From contig CBDFLL010000006.1 of the NCBI GenBank assembly GCA_965249205.1, positions 62,001 through 126,000 of the forward strand: a stretch of DNA of 64,000 nt, read 5' to 3'. Shown piece after piece: positions 8,601 to 17,716 of this stretch. The notes under the pieces are model-generated. The model saw nothing but the letters and a program-made list of their open reading frames with translations. It was not told the DNA's origin and made no database searches. The position numbers and the translations under genes were made by a program. Each line of letters begins with the position of its first letter. Position 1 is the first letter of the stretch. Origin of the DNA: JAQBVV01 sp965249205. GTDB lineage: Bacteria > Acidobacteriota > Vicinamibacteria > Vicinamibacterales > UBA2999.

Positions 8601-9454
8601 AGCTGAGTATTCGTCACCGGACCGGCTATCGGTTCGACCGGCCGGTGTTCCTGGAGCCGCACGTGATTCGATTGCACCCGCGCGCAGACGGTGCGCTTCG
8701 GCTCATGGCGACGACACTCGACGTCGGTCCGCGGCCGGCGGTTCGCGCGGAGAATCTTGATCTGGAAGGCAACGCCGTCACCCAGGTCTGGTTTGACGGC
8801 AAGACCGACCATCTCATGATCGAGAGTCGGTCCACCGTCGAGACGCTTCGCACGGACCCGTTCCAGTTTCTGCTCGACGGTTCCGCCGGTACGCTGCCCT
8901 ACACCTACCCGGCGGGCTGGAACAGCCGGCTGTCTATGTACCGCGAGGCGCCTGGGCCAGTCTCGCCGGCGGTGCGGGTGTTGGCGCTGGCTGCTGCTGA
9001 AGAGGCGGAACAACGACGCGATCGGTTTCCCTGGGCGCTCACCGAACGAATCCACCGGGAGTACACGGTCGAGTACCGCGAAGACGGCCCGCCAAGAGAT
9101 CCCGATGCAACGTTGGATCTCCGGTCCGGGGCATGTCGCGATCTTGCGGTGCTCTATGTGGAATGTTGCCGCAGCGTGGGCCTTGCCGCCAGGTTCGTGA
9201 GCGGCTACGCGCACATCGACGACAGCATGGAGCAGGAGTTTCACGCATGGGCCGAGGTCTATCTTCCCGGAGGAGGGTGGCGCGGGTACGATCCGACGCT
9301 CGGACTGGCGGTGGCGGATCGCCATGTCGTCGTCGCGGCGGCAGCCGATTCTGTCGACGCGGCGGCCGTCAGTGGCACGTTCCGCGGTTCAGCGGTTGCC
9401 ACGATTGAGAGCGCTGTCGAAATCGCCTTTGTGCCGCCCGAGGGCATCAGGTAG
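8597..9454 (+). CDS. transglutaminase-like cysteine peptidase family protein
   Basis: 285 residues from the GTG at 8597, which overlaps the Anbu stop as GTGA; the longer upstream reading frame is out-of-frame Anbu coding. Residues 1-90 form the N-terminal beta domain of bacterial transglutaminase-like proteins (IRHRTGYRF ... LEGNAV). The catalytic triad is visible: Cys180 in SGACRDLA, His216 in EFHAWAEVYLPG and Asp232 in GYDPTLG. Together with the ATP-grasp, alpha-E and Anbu genes it forms a putative peptide-tagging or peptide-removal module. The protein has no signal peptide, so it is likely cytoplasmic. Confidence 0.9.
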   Translation: MKLSIRHRTGYRFDRPVFLEPHVIRLHPRADGALRLMATTLDVGPRPAVRAENLDLEGNAVTQVWFDGKTDHLMIESRSTVETLRTDPFQFLLDGSAGTLPYTYPAGWNSRLSMYREAPGPVSPAVRVLALAAAEEAEQRRDRFPWALTERIHREYTVEYREDGPPRDPDATLDLRSGACRDLAVLYVECCRSVGLAARFVSGYAHIDDSMEQEFHAWAEVYLPGGGWRGYDPTLGLAVADRHVVVAAAADSVDAAAVSGTFRGSAVATIESAVEIAFVPPEGIR

Positions 9455-9494
9455 CAGGGAGGGAGCCCTGGCCCGTGTGGGATAATCGTGCCGG

Positions 9495-9571
9495 CGGGGC
9501 GTGGCGCAGCCTGGTAGCGCGCCTGCTTTGGGAGCAGGATGTCGCAGGTTCAAATCCTGTCGCCCCGACCA
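9495..9571 (+). tRNA. tRNA-Pro (anticodon TGG)
   Basis: Acceptor arms CGGGGCG (9495-9501) and CGCCCCG (9561-9567) pair fully. ACCA follows, so CCA is encoded. The anticodon stem CCTGC/GCAGG encloses loop TTTGGGA, giving anticodon TGG at 9529-9531. The T arm has GTTCAAATC. GATAAT at 9481-9486 could be the -10 element of its promoter. Confidence 0.95.
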
Positions 9572-9744
9572 TTCCTCACATTTCCACTGGTATCCGCAGT
9601 GGGCGACCTGGACTATCACGTCCCACCTGAATTCCCGCTTGCCGTTACAGGGGGACGGTTTGAGTGAGGATCTTCGCCGGAAACCGCGATCCGTCGTTGC
9701 TCTAACCTGACGGAACTAAGTGCCAGCCTACTGGCCAACGTCGG

Positions 9745-10566
9745 TCAGAACCGGAACCGCAGGCCGCCGGAGACGCTGACCCCGCCAAACGTCACGTCTG
9801 TCGTGACGCCCGTTTGTTCGAGCACGGTTGCGAAGAAGCCGTCGTCGGGCAACACGATCGTGGTCGAGGCGCGGCTGTACCGCCCGATCCACCCGACCCC
9901 GACATGGCGATTGAAGAACACCGCCAGGTCCGCGCCAACCCCGTATCCCAGGGCAAGGGGCGTACGATCGAACGTCAGGATCCCGGTCACCGGCGAGTCT
10001 TCGAACGGGTACTCCTCTCCACTGTGCTGAATGCCAACGCCGTGGATTTTGGTACGGAAGACGGACGGCCCACCGAATACGCTGAACGCGACGCGGTCGC
10101 CCCGGTGCACCATCCAGAGCGCGTGTACGTCCACGCTGCGCTCGCGCTGCACCAGGTCAGAGGGCTGGCTGAACGTTCGATGGCGGTCGAAGAAGAACGG
10201 ATGTGGAATCGACACGCTCAACTGCATGGCGTCATCCCGTGTGAAGTGCGTGAATCCGAATCGCACGCCAAGATTGCGCCACACCGCTACGCCAGCGCCG
10301 ACCTGGATTGATGGTTGCCGAGAGATATCGGTCACCCGCGTGACGTCGCCAGTCTCTGCATGCAACTCGAACGTGATCGGGTCGCTCAGAATGCTCGCGA
10401 CGGTCGTCGTTTGAAATCCGACGTCGCCGCTGATTTGCCACCGCGCCTCGGGTGTTTGGGCCACGGCCGGCCGCGCGCTCAGCAGCGAGGCTCCGGCGAT
10501 GGTGCCGGCCAGCACCAGCACTCTGGTCGTCGTCGAGCACTGCGCGCCGCGGCGTCTCGAGGCCAT
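9745..10566 (-). CDS. outer-membrane beta-barrel protein
   Basis: 273 residues with a signal peptide (core LVLAGTIAGASLLSA, cleavage likely after AVAQ). Alternating hydrophobic strands follow, and the C-terminus ends in LRFRF, with the terminal Phe typical of barrels inserted by the Bam complex. Its ATG shares one base with the stop of the upstream M4 peptidase gene (TGATG), and AGGAG lies 8 nt before the start inside that gene, so expression is probably coupled. The ligand or role is unknown. Confidence 0.75.
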   Translation of the reverse strand: MASRRRGAQCSTTTRVLVLAGTIAGASLLSARPAVAQTPEARWQISGDVGFQTTTVASILSDPITFELHAETGDVTRVTDISRQPSIQVGAGVAVWRNLGVRFGFTHFTRDDAMQLSVSIPHPFFFDRHRTFSQPSDLVQRERSVDVHALWMVHRGDRVAFSVFGGPSVFRTKIHGVGIQHSGEEYPFEDSPVTGILTFDRTPLALGYGVGADLAVFFNRHVGVGWIGRYSRASTTIVLPDDGFFATVLEQTGVTTDVTFGGVSVSGGLRFRF

Positions 10567-12216
10567 CAGTTCACTCCTACGGCGTCCCAGGCCTGGGTGA
10601 GGGCAGCGGCGAGGCCACCGCTCGGATCGAGATCGCCGGCGACCTGAATCGTCGCCGCCCGGGCCTGGCTGAACGTCGCGTTGGACGACAACACGTTCGT
10701 GAACGCACGGTAGAACACCTCGGTCATCTCAACCTGCCGGGCCCTGCCGACGCCCTGCACCGTCACGCCTGACGTGCGGTTCGTGCCGCCTTCAACTGCC
10801 AGATAGTAAGCGTGGCTCGCGATCAGGGAGTTCTTATGCACGCTGCCATTGTCGGCCTTATCAAAGGAATAGTTACTGTTATGGTCCGGATCTCCGAATC
10901 GCTGGGGATCCTCAAGCGAACGATTGAGTCCGGCGATCGGCGGGTCAGCGACGTCCTCTCCGATCACGTAGTCGGCCTTGAGTGGTCCATCGCCCGGCTC
11001 TTCAAAGAAGAACTCGATCGCCGTGCCCATGATGTCCGAGAATGCCTCATTGAGCGCACCGGTCTCGTTGCGGGAACTCAATCCTGACGAGTTGGCAGTC
11101 ACCAGATGCGTCAACTCGTGGGCGACGATGTCCAGCCCGCCGGCCCAGGGGCCGACGTTCGATCCCCCGATCGAAAAACCTGGCCCAATGCCCTCGCCGT
11201 ACACCAGCACACCGTTGCCGTCAGCGGCGCACCCGGGACAGAAAAAGGCATTCAGGTAGAACATGTCGACGTCTTCTTGAGAGGCGCTGAGCACGTTCTC
11301 AACATTGACCGGATGCACGAGCGTGATGATACGGAGACCGTCAGCGGTGGAGCGTCCACCAAAATGTCTGAAGACGTAGTCGTATGTCCAGCCGGAATTG
11401 ACGTGGCCATCGACCTCGACCGGATCGGCCCAGACGTTGTCCAGGTCGGTGGCGAGGTCATTGTTGCTGAGCCTCAGGCTGCCGTTGAGGACGCGGCGCA
11501 CCCGCTCGACGTCGCCCCGCATGTCGTAGGTCAGCACGTCGATCGGCCGTGCCTTGTCGTCCGCGATGAACTCGCCGCCCTCCGGTGTCACGCTAATCTT
11601 CTTCCGATCGCCGTGAACGCCGGTGCCGGTGCCCACGGTCGTCTGCGTGAACAGACCGCTGAATTCCAGCACCAGGCTGCCTGTATGGGCGTCGATGAAG
11701 TACACCCGCAAGTCGGTACCCGTGAACACGCGCCCAGTAATAGGTCAACGCGTATCCTCCGGCATCCAACGGCAAGATCGTCAGCTCCGGCTGAGTGCCG
11801 GGATTCATCGACGCGCGCGCGAGACCCTCGATGACCGCCTGCGCGATCTCGACCGACACCGTGGGCGTGGTCTCGAGGTCGATGTCCTCGTACACCACAC
11901 CGAACACCGATCGCGTGCGCCCGCCGTCCATCTGTCTGGTGATGTCGGTCCCATATACCGGTACGCCGTCGTAGGACTGTGCCAGGCGTTCGTAGGTACG
12001 TCCCGGCAACAGCGGATCGGTGTCGACCCTAAGCACCTCGAGGTTACCGGCTCGGATAAGGCGGTCGACGAAGCCCGTCGCCTGGAGCACAGCGATGTTG
12101 CTGGTAGCCGCCAGCGTCGTGGGCGGTAGTTGCTGGCCCGCGACGCTGGCGCCACACAGCACAGCGATCAGAAAACCACCCGCCCATACTCTGGAACGTC
12201 GAACGTGTCGGTTCAT
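10566..12216 (-). pseudogene. secreted M4 (thermolysin-family) metallopeptidase, frameshifted
   Basis: The start is ATG 12216, with GGAGG 4 nt upstream, then a signal peptide and an N-terminal FTP/PepSY-like propeptide. The frame is broken near 11730: the propeptide frame reads GGYALTYYWARV and then loses sense, while the catalytic part continues in another frame from GTG 11729 (FTGTDLRVYFIDAHTG). The catalytic domain is otherwise complete: zinc motif HELTH near 11108-11122, the downstream GALNEAFSDIMG glutamate helix, and NGSVHKNS with the transition-state histidine. A one-base insertion or two-base loss would explain the break. It may be a true pseudogene or a sequencing error; restored, it would be a secreted zinc endopeptidase. 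Confidence 0.8.
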
Positions 12217-12450
12217 GCATCCTCCGGTGAGGTTCATCGGGTTGGCCCCGCGCTGGGCAGTCGCGAAACCGTTTCCCTCGTGGTCCAACGGCACGGAGCC
12301 GCCGCACCGTCACGATTGTATCGGCATCGTGGCGGGACTGTCAGCAACAGCGGCAGACGATCCGTCAAATGAATCTCGGCCGATGGTGTCAAAGGAGCAT
12401 AGGATCGTGAGGCGGTTCTGTTCGGGTATTTCGAGGGAGAGAAGACGAGT

Positions 12451-13089
12451 ATGACGCGCGTGGCTTCTGTTGTTCTGCTGGGCGTTATCGCGGTCCTGGC
12501 AGCTGAGCCGGCATACGCGCAGCAACGTTCCCGTCGCGTCGGTATCGGTGCCGCGCTTGGCGATGTATCCGAGGTACTCCTCCAACTGGAGGTCGGCGCG
12601 GTCATCGCGCCCGTGATCCTTATCCCCGTTCAGGTGACTGAAGGTTTTCGGCTCGAGCCTGAAATTGGCGTCTTTCGCTCCAGCGTGAAAGAGATAGCCT
12701 CCGGCGCCAGTGACGACGAGGCGTCGGTCAATGCTGTCACCGGAGTCGAGATCGGCGTCGGCGTGTTTCCTCAGACGCTGCAAGAGGACTTTCGGCTCTA
12801 CTACGGCGTCCGCTTTGGTTACGCCAGGATCGTTCAGGAAGACCTGCTCTTCCGAGACACGCGAACGCTCACGCTTGACGGATTCTTCGTTGCACCAGCT
12901 ATCGGCGGAGAGTATCTGTTTTCAGATCGGTTCGGCCTCGGAGCAGAAGTTCAGCTTCGACATACCTCTGTAAAGGGCGAGAACGTCGTTGAGGGACTCA
13001 CTCTTCGCGATGGCTCCCCAGCGTCCGACAGGATCGAGCGCTCCACCTCAGCCACACGTGTCCTGTTTGTCTCGCGCTTCTATTTTTGA
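12451..13089 (+). CDS. outer-membrane beta-barrel protein
   Basis: 212 residues with a signal peptide (cleavage likely after AYAQ), alternating beta strands and a C-terminal VSRFYF ending in Phe, as in small OmpW/OmpX-like barrels. The ATG is preceded by GGGAGAGAAG. The gene is divergent from the M4 peptidase; the 234 bp between them have no other gene and should contain both promoters. No specific family is recognised. Confidence 0.7.
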   Translation: MTRVASVVLLGVIAVLAAEPAYAQQRSRRVGIGAALGDVSEVLLQLEVGAVIAPVILIPVQVTEGFRLEPEIGVFRSSVKEIASGASDDEASVNAVTGVEIGVGVFPQTLQEDFRLYYGVRFGYARIVQEDLLFRDTRTLTLDGFFVAPAIGGEYLFSDRFGLGAEVQLRHTSVKGENVVEGLTLRDGSPASDRIERSTSATRVLFVSRFYF

Positions 13090-13183
13090 CGATGCCTATT
13101 TGCTCGGTCAGGGTCCGGTTGCCATTTGGCACAGTGGCTCGGCCGCCGTCGCTCGTAGGAGCCTCTGTTCCCACGCTCAAGAG

Positions 13184-13189
13184 TAAAAT
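13184..13189 (+). promoter_or_regulatory. -10 element of the pseudokinase gene, leaderless arrangement
   Basis: TAAAAT ends 8 nt before the ATG at 13198, so transcription would begin at or next to the start codon. No Shine-Dalgarno is present. The same layout is seen at the other LTPGTR-type kinase loci of this window. Confidence 0.5.
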
Positions 13190-13197
13190 ATGCCCCG

Positions 13198-15117
13198 ATG
13201 GCCATGACCCCCGGGACTCGCGTCGGTCCCTATGAGATCAGCGGAGCGCGGGAAGTGCCCGGGCTCGGCGAACTCTATGACGCGCGTGACCATGACCAGC
13301 AGCGGGACGTGACCTTCAGGGTGCTGCGGGTTGATTTCGCCGCTGCCCCCGATCGCCTGAAACGCTTCGCACAGGAATCGCACGCAGCCGCTCAGCTTGT
13401 ACACCCCAACTTGCTGACCGTCTACGACGTCGGCACAGACGCGGAGGCGGCCTATATCGTCTCCGAACCGATCGCTGAACGGACGCTACGCGAATTGCTT
13501 GAGGCCGGCCCGTTGCCTGCAGCGACGGTGGTGCGTTACGCGGCGGATCTTGCCAGCGGTCTGGCTGCCGCACATGGGAAGGGCATTGTACACCGCGACC
13601 TGACGCCGACGAACATCCTGGTGACACCCGACGGGGGCGCCACGATTGTGGGTCTGGGGCTGGCCGCTGCCACTCAAGAAGTGTCGGCGCTGGTCGGAGG
13701 CGCGCGGGTGGGCACACTGAGTTACATGTCGCCGGAACAGTTGCAAGGCGCGACCGTCGACGAGAGCTCCGACATGTTTACCTTTGGCGCGATCCTCTAC
13801 GAGATGCTGACCGGCACGCGTGCGTTCGGCGGCGGGACGATCGAGACGATGTCGGCGGTATCGGAATCACAGGTGCTGCCTCCGCTAGCGCCTGAGATTC
13901 CAGCGGTCCTGACGGGCATCGTCGCACGGTGCCTGAAGAGGGATCCAGATTCGCGCATATCAGCCGAAGAGGTTACGAAGGCACTCCAGGATCTGGAGTC
14001 CCCAGCCCAACCAGCGGCGGTGGTCCCAGAGCCTACCGCCCCTGTGGCCCGCGGCGGGTTCCGTCGCACTGCCGCCATGCTCGGCGTGATCGGCCTCGCA
14101 GCGGTCGTCGGAGTGTGGGTGTTTGGGGTGCCGGGACTGCGGGAATCGTCGTTGCCGATCACGCCCCCCGCAACGGCACCGTCATCCGACGCACCCTCTG
14201 GGGGAGGTTCCCAGCCGATGGAAACCTCGCCGGAGACGGCCTCGTCGCTTCCGGTCTCGTCGAACTCGGCAACGACAGCTGCGGTGGACCCCGCTCCCGT
14301 AGCGGGCCCGCAACTCGTGTGGTTCGATCGCTCGGGCGTCGAGTTGGGCAGCGTCGGTGCACCGGGCGACTACGGAGACGTGAGTCTGTCGTCGGATGGC
14401 ACCCGGGTCGCAGTGAGCGTTAGAGAGCCGGGCGATGAGGTGGCCGATATCTGGGTGCTTGATGCTATGTCGGGGGTGGGCGCGGGCACCCGCGTCACAG
14501 CGGATCCAGCAGACGATATCGCGCCAGTCTGGTCGGCCGATGGGCAGCGTGTTGCGTTCGCCTCCTCGCGCGCCGGGACCTACGATATCTACGAGGCGGC
14601 GGTCGACGGCGGCGACACCGATAGGGCCGTCGTGGAGGCGGCGGGCGATCAGAGTGTTTCTGACTGGTCCTCTGACGGACGCTACTTGCTGTATCACACC
14701 GACGAGCCGGATGCGGTGGCCGGCGGCAATCTCGACATTTGGGCACGACGGATGCCGACCGGACGTCCGTTCGCGTATCTGAGAACCGTGCATGCAGCCA
14801 GCCGCGCGACGTTCTCGCCTGATGGGAGCAGGGTCGTGTACAGCTCGGTTGAAGACGGTCGCCAGGATGTCTACATCGCCGCGTTTCCGAGCTATGACGG
14901 GCGCCGTCGGGTGTCGGTGAGTGGTGGGGCATGGCCCCGGTGGAGTCACACCGGGGACGAGGTGTTCTACCTCGACCCGGACAGCCAGCTCATGGCAGCG
15001 TCTATCGACCAGGGGTCGCCGGACTTGCGGCGCCGCGTGTGCTCTTCCAGCTACCCAGCAGGCTGGATCGCGGGTATCCCTACGACATGTCGGCTGACGG
15101 GCAGCGCGTGCTGGTGA
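13198..15117 (+). CDS. Ser/Thr pseudokinase fused to a TolB-like beta-propeller, C-terminus frameshifted
   Basis: The N-terminal 270 residues align with the acidobacterial LTPGTR kinases, but key catalytic residues are missing. The beta-3 lysine is Arg (VTFRVL, residue 41), the glycine loop has lost its first Gly, HRDLK is HRDLT (132-136) and DFG is GLG (152-154). SYMSPEQ is kept. One transmembrane helix (about 290-310) follows, then a Ser/Thr/Pro linker and a TolB/WD40-like propeller with repeats such as 'PVWSADGQRVAFASS'. It should bind but not phosphorylate partners. Near 15020 the frame is lost: the family ending 'PRVLFQLPS...GYPYDMSADGQR' is read in another frame up to a stop at 15188. 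Confidence 0.8.
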   Translation: MAMTPGTRVGPYEISGAREVPGLGELYDARDHDQQRDVTFRVLRVDFAAAPDRLKRFAQESHAAAQLVHPNLLTVYDVGTDAEAAYIVSEPIAERTLRELLEAGPLPAATVVRYAADLASGLAAAHGKGIVHRDLTPTNILVTPDGGATIVGLGLAAATQEVSALVGGARVGTLSYMSPEQLQGATVDESSDMFTFGAILYEMLTGTRAFGGGTIETMSAVSESQVLPPLAPEIPAVLTGIVARCLKRDPDSRISAEEVTKALQDLESPAQPAAVVPEPTAPVARGGFRRTAAMLGVIGLAAVVGVWVFGVPGLRESSLPITPPATAPSSDAPSGGGSQPMETSPETASSLPVSSNSATTAAVDPAPVAGPQLVWFDRSGVELGSVGAPGDYGDVSLSSDGTRVAVSVREPGDEVADIWVLDAMSGVGAGTRVTADPADDIAPVWSADGQRVAFASSRAGTYDIYEAAVDGGDTDRAVVEAAGDQSVSDWSSDGRYLLYHTDEPDAVAGGNLDIWARRMPTGRPFAYLRTVHAASRATFSPDGSRVVYSSVEDGRQDVYIAAFPSYDGRRRVSVSGGAWPRWSHTGDEVFYLDPDSQLMAASIDQGSPDLRRRVCSSSYPAGWIAGIPTTCRLTGSACW

Positions 15118-15190
15118 ACGTCGTGGGAGACGCCGTCAGAGACGCTGTCGGAGTCGTAGGAGATCCTGTCGGCGACACGCTGCGCTAACG

Positions 15191-15208
15191 GCTGGGCCAC
15201 GGCCCAGC
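15191..15208 (+). terminator. hairpin after the pseudokinase
   Basis: GCTGGGCC and GGCCCAGC form a near-perfect palindrome just past the frame-restored stop at 15188. There is no clear T-tract. Confidence 0.4.
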
Positions 15209-15232
15209 GATCAGGCCCAACTCACGGGAACA

Positions 15233-15340
15233 CTAGCGCGGATTTCACATCTGCGTAGCAGATTGTCGAGGTGCTCGCCCTGGCAGGAGTGGACTGCCTG
15301 CGGTTCCTCGCGAGCTACGCGTTCATGAAATCCGCGCTAG
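15233..15340. mobile_element. MITE-like element, family A, copy 1
   Basis: A 108-bp unit flanked by CTAG on both sides (15233-15236 and 15337-15340), with 11-bp perfect terminal inverted repeats CGCGGATTTCA/TGAAATCCGCG. No coding capacity. A second, longer copy lies at 46681-46829 and shares the right-hand segment GGTTCCTCG...TCATGAAATCC. CTAG would be the 4-bp target duplication. Confidence 0.7.
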
Positions 15341-15351
15341 TCAAACGCTGA

Positions 15352-16059
15352 TCATGCAGGTGTGAGCTGTTGCTTGCGATCCTCGTGGTATTCCTGCAGC
15401 GCCGCGTTTGCCGACGCGATCGTGGCGGTCTCGTCGGAAATTCGTTGCAGATCACGGCCCGGCACGGCCACGTACAGTTCCGATTCGTCCATGCCGGTAT
15501 AGACGCGGTTCCCGATACAGCCAGTACTAGCCAGCACGCCATGACTGAGCGCGGCCGGCACCACCATACACGTGGGGCGCCCGAGCGTGTTCAACTGTGC
15601 CGCAACGCCGGCGCGAAGCGCGGCTTCCTGCAGCAGCATGACCTTTCCGGGCGGCCCCCAGAAAAGCACGACGTCCGGCTCAACCGGTGTGTCGCCGAGC
15701 GGCGCGTACACCACGACGCCTGGCGTCTCAGGCAGCTGCGGAATGCCGGGCACCTCTTCCATGCGCAGATATCCGATGCTGGTCATGAATCCGAGCGTGT
15801 CAGAGAGTTCATGTGCGCGATCCTCGGGCAGCGGCATATTGTGCGTGTGGGAGCCAATGGAGCAGTTGTAGTGGTCGGCGGCGACGGTGTAGAACGCTCG
15901 TCCGGCAGACGCGAGCGCCCAGTAACTGCAGCCGGAGGGTTGCGTGCCCTCGAATTTCTCCACGCCGGCCGGCGCCTGGTCGAGCGACGCGACGGCAACT
16001 GGCCGATGGGTCAACGAAAGCTGCGACGTGAGCTGCGCTTCAAGTTGTCTGTAGTCCAT
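15352..16059 (-). CDS. DUF169 family protein
   Basis: 235 residues from MDYRQLEAQL, the usual beginning of DUF169 proteins. Typical features are RPVAV near residue 20, 'GCSYWALA' with a conserved cysteine, 'HYNCSIGSHTHNM', and 'LFWGPPGKVMLLQEAA' in the second half. The role of this family is unknown, and conserved cysteines suggest metal or cofactor binding. It lies 40 bp downstream of the FAH-family gene on the same strand and is probably cotranscribed. No strong Shine-Dalgarno is present. Confidence 0.8.
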   Translation of the reverse strand: MDYRQLEAQLTSQLSLTHRPVAVASLDQAPAGVEKFEGTQPSGCSYWALASAGRAFYTVAADHYNCSIGSHTHNMPLPEDRAHELSDTLGFMTSIGYLRMEEVPGIPQLPETPGVVVYAPLGDTPVEPDVVLFWGPPGKVMLLQEAALRAGVAAQLNTLGRPTCMVVPAALSHGVLASTGCIGNRVYTGMDESELYVAVPGRDLQRISDETATIASANAALQEYHEDRKQQLTPA

Positions 16060-16099
16060 TATGTTTCGTGTTGTTCTCTGGCCTTCGTGCGACCTGTGT

Positions 16100-17032
16100 T
16101 TATAAATGGGCAACGACGCGGTTACGCATTGTGCCAATGCCCTCGATCTCGGTTTCCATGATGTCGCCGTCCTTGAGAAACTCCGGTGGCGTGCGCGCAA
16201 AGCCGACTCCGTCCGGCGTGCCGGTCGAGAGGATGTCTCCGGCCTCCAGCGTCAGGCCATGGGAGAGCGACTCGATCAGCCGGTCGATCGGAAAGATCAT
16301 ATCCCGGGTGTTCCCGATCTGCTTGACGACGCCGTTGACCCGCAGGGTGAGCGGCGTCGCCTGCGGGTCGGGGAGCTGGTCGGCCGTGACGACCAGCGGA
16401 CCCATCGGACAAAATCCGTCCAGGCTCTTACCCTTGAAGAACTGTACGTGGCCGGTCTGCAGGTCGCGTGCCGACACATCGTTGATGACGGTGTAACCGA
16501 AGACGTGCTCACGTGCGTGGCTTCGCGGAATGTTGCGGCCGCCGACGCCGATCACAACGCCCAGTTCCACTTCCCAGTCGACCTCTTGTGTCACTGTGCG
16601 ATCCCAGGGAATATCGTCGTATGGGCCAATCACCGAGGTCGGCGTCTTGGTAAAAAAGACGGGCAAATCGGAGACCTTCGTCGTCTTGCCCCGTGCGCGT
16701 GCGCCTTCTTCGATGTGACTCATGTAATTGCGCCCCACGCAGAATACGTTCTTGGTCGGTCTCGGAATCGGCGCATGAAGTCGCGCATCGGCCAGCGAAC
16801 AGGTATTCCCGTCATCGGATCCGGTCGCGCGTCCGGAGACGGCGGTGTCCAGAAAATCCGAGACCGCGCGCCATGCTGCGGGACCTTCGCGGATCAGGTC
16901 GAGCAGGTTACGTGGAAGAGGCGGCGCACCAGTTGCCGACGAGAGAGCACCGACATCGGTGACGTGACTGCCGTGCAGCACGCCGAGGCGTGGCGTGGTG
17001 TCTCCGGCGGTCGAAAACGTCACGTAGCGCAT
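16100..17032 (-). CDS. fumarylacetoacetate hydrolase (FAH) family protein
   Basis: 310 residues starting MRYVTFSTAGD, the normal family start; a GTG 9 bases upstream is an alternative. The C-terminal FAH domain (about 90-310) contains KNVFCVGRNYMSH, the metal-ligand strand 'DWEVELGVVIG' and 'GYTVINDVSARDLQ', which supplies the aspartate ligand, and ends with 'GDILSTGTPDGVGF'. Such enzymes cleave or isomerise beta-diketo or oxo-acids (fumarylpyruvate, acylpyruvate, hydroxyhepta-dienedioate); the exact substrate cannot be told. Divergent from folE. Confidence 0.9.
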   Translation of the reverse strand: MRYVTFSTAGDTTPRLGVLHGSHVTDVGALSSATGAPPLPRNLLDLIREGPAAWRAVSDFLDTAVSGRATGSDDGNTCSLADARLHAPIPRPTKNVFCVGRNYMSHIEEGARARGKTTKVSDLPVFFTKTPTSVIGPYDDIPWDRTVTQEVDWEVELGVVIGVGGRNIPRSHAREHVFGYTVINDVSARDLQTGHVQFFKGKSLDGFCPMGPLVVTADQLPDPQATPLTLRVNGVVKQIGNTRDMIFPIDRLIESLSHGLTLEAGDILSTGTPDGVGFARTPPEFLKDGDIMETEIEGIGTMRNRVVAHL

Positions 17033-17115
17033 GCGCGTCACAGATTACCACGCGTCGCGTTGAGCGGACTCGCTGGAACAGGAGGTCGTTGAACACCGCC
17101 ATGTAGAATACGAAC

Positions 17116-17714
17116 GTGGAAGATCTGATCGCGCAGTTGCTTACCCAGTTGGGTGAGGACCCCGGTCGCGAGGGCCTTGTCCAGACCCCGGCCCGTGTGC
17201 AGAAGTCGCTGAAGTTCCTGACGAGCGGTTACGACGCCGATGTCGACACCATCCTGAACGGCGCGCTGTTCACTGTCGACTACAGCGAGATGGTTGTGGT
17301 GAAAGACATCGATTTCTACAGCCTTTGTGAGCACCACCTCCTGCCGTTCTTCGGCAAATGCCATGTGGCCTACATTCCGCAGAACCACGTATTGGGTCTG
17401 AGCAAGATTCCCCGGCTGGTTGACGTGTTCGCGCGCCGGCTGCAGATTCAGGAACGCATGACGAACCAGATCGCGCAGACCATCCTCGAGAAGGTCAAAC
17501 AATCGGCGTTGCGGTCGTGTGTGAAGGCACGCATCTGTGCATGTCGATGCGCGGCGTGGAGAAGCAGAATTCGTACGCGGTCACCAGCGCCATGCTGGGC
17601 GTGTTCCGTGAGAATGCCAGGACTCGTATGGAGTTCCTCGAGCTGATTCGACACCGGGGACATCCCCAGACGAGCATGTCTGCCGAGGCCAGCCTGGCAT
17701 GCGTGAACGAGTGA
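17116..17714 (+). pseudogene. folE: GTP cyclohydrolase I, single-base frameshift
   Basis: FolE catalyses the first step of tetrahydrofolate and pterin synthesis. The N-terminal part (from GTG 17116) has YSLCEHHLLPFFGKCHVAY with two zinc ligands (Cys, His). Sense in this frame stops at 'LEKVKQ' near 17505. It resumes one base earlier in another frame as 'VAVVCEGTHLCMSMRG', which carries the third zinc ligand and the conserved MRG. CAATCGGC where CAAATCGGC is expected shows the probable loss of one A next to an A-run. Folate synthesis is normally essential, so an assembly error is more likely than decay. With the base restored the enzyme would be complete and end at 17714. Confidence 0.85.
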
Positions 17715-17716
17715 CC

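Noticed and set aside
9389..9710. Reading frames on both strands across the tRNA-Pro
   Set aside because: They translate the tRNA itself, a familiar source of false genes, and have no Shine-Dalgarno or protein-like continuation.
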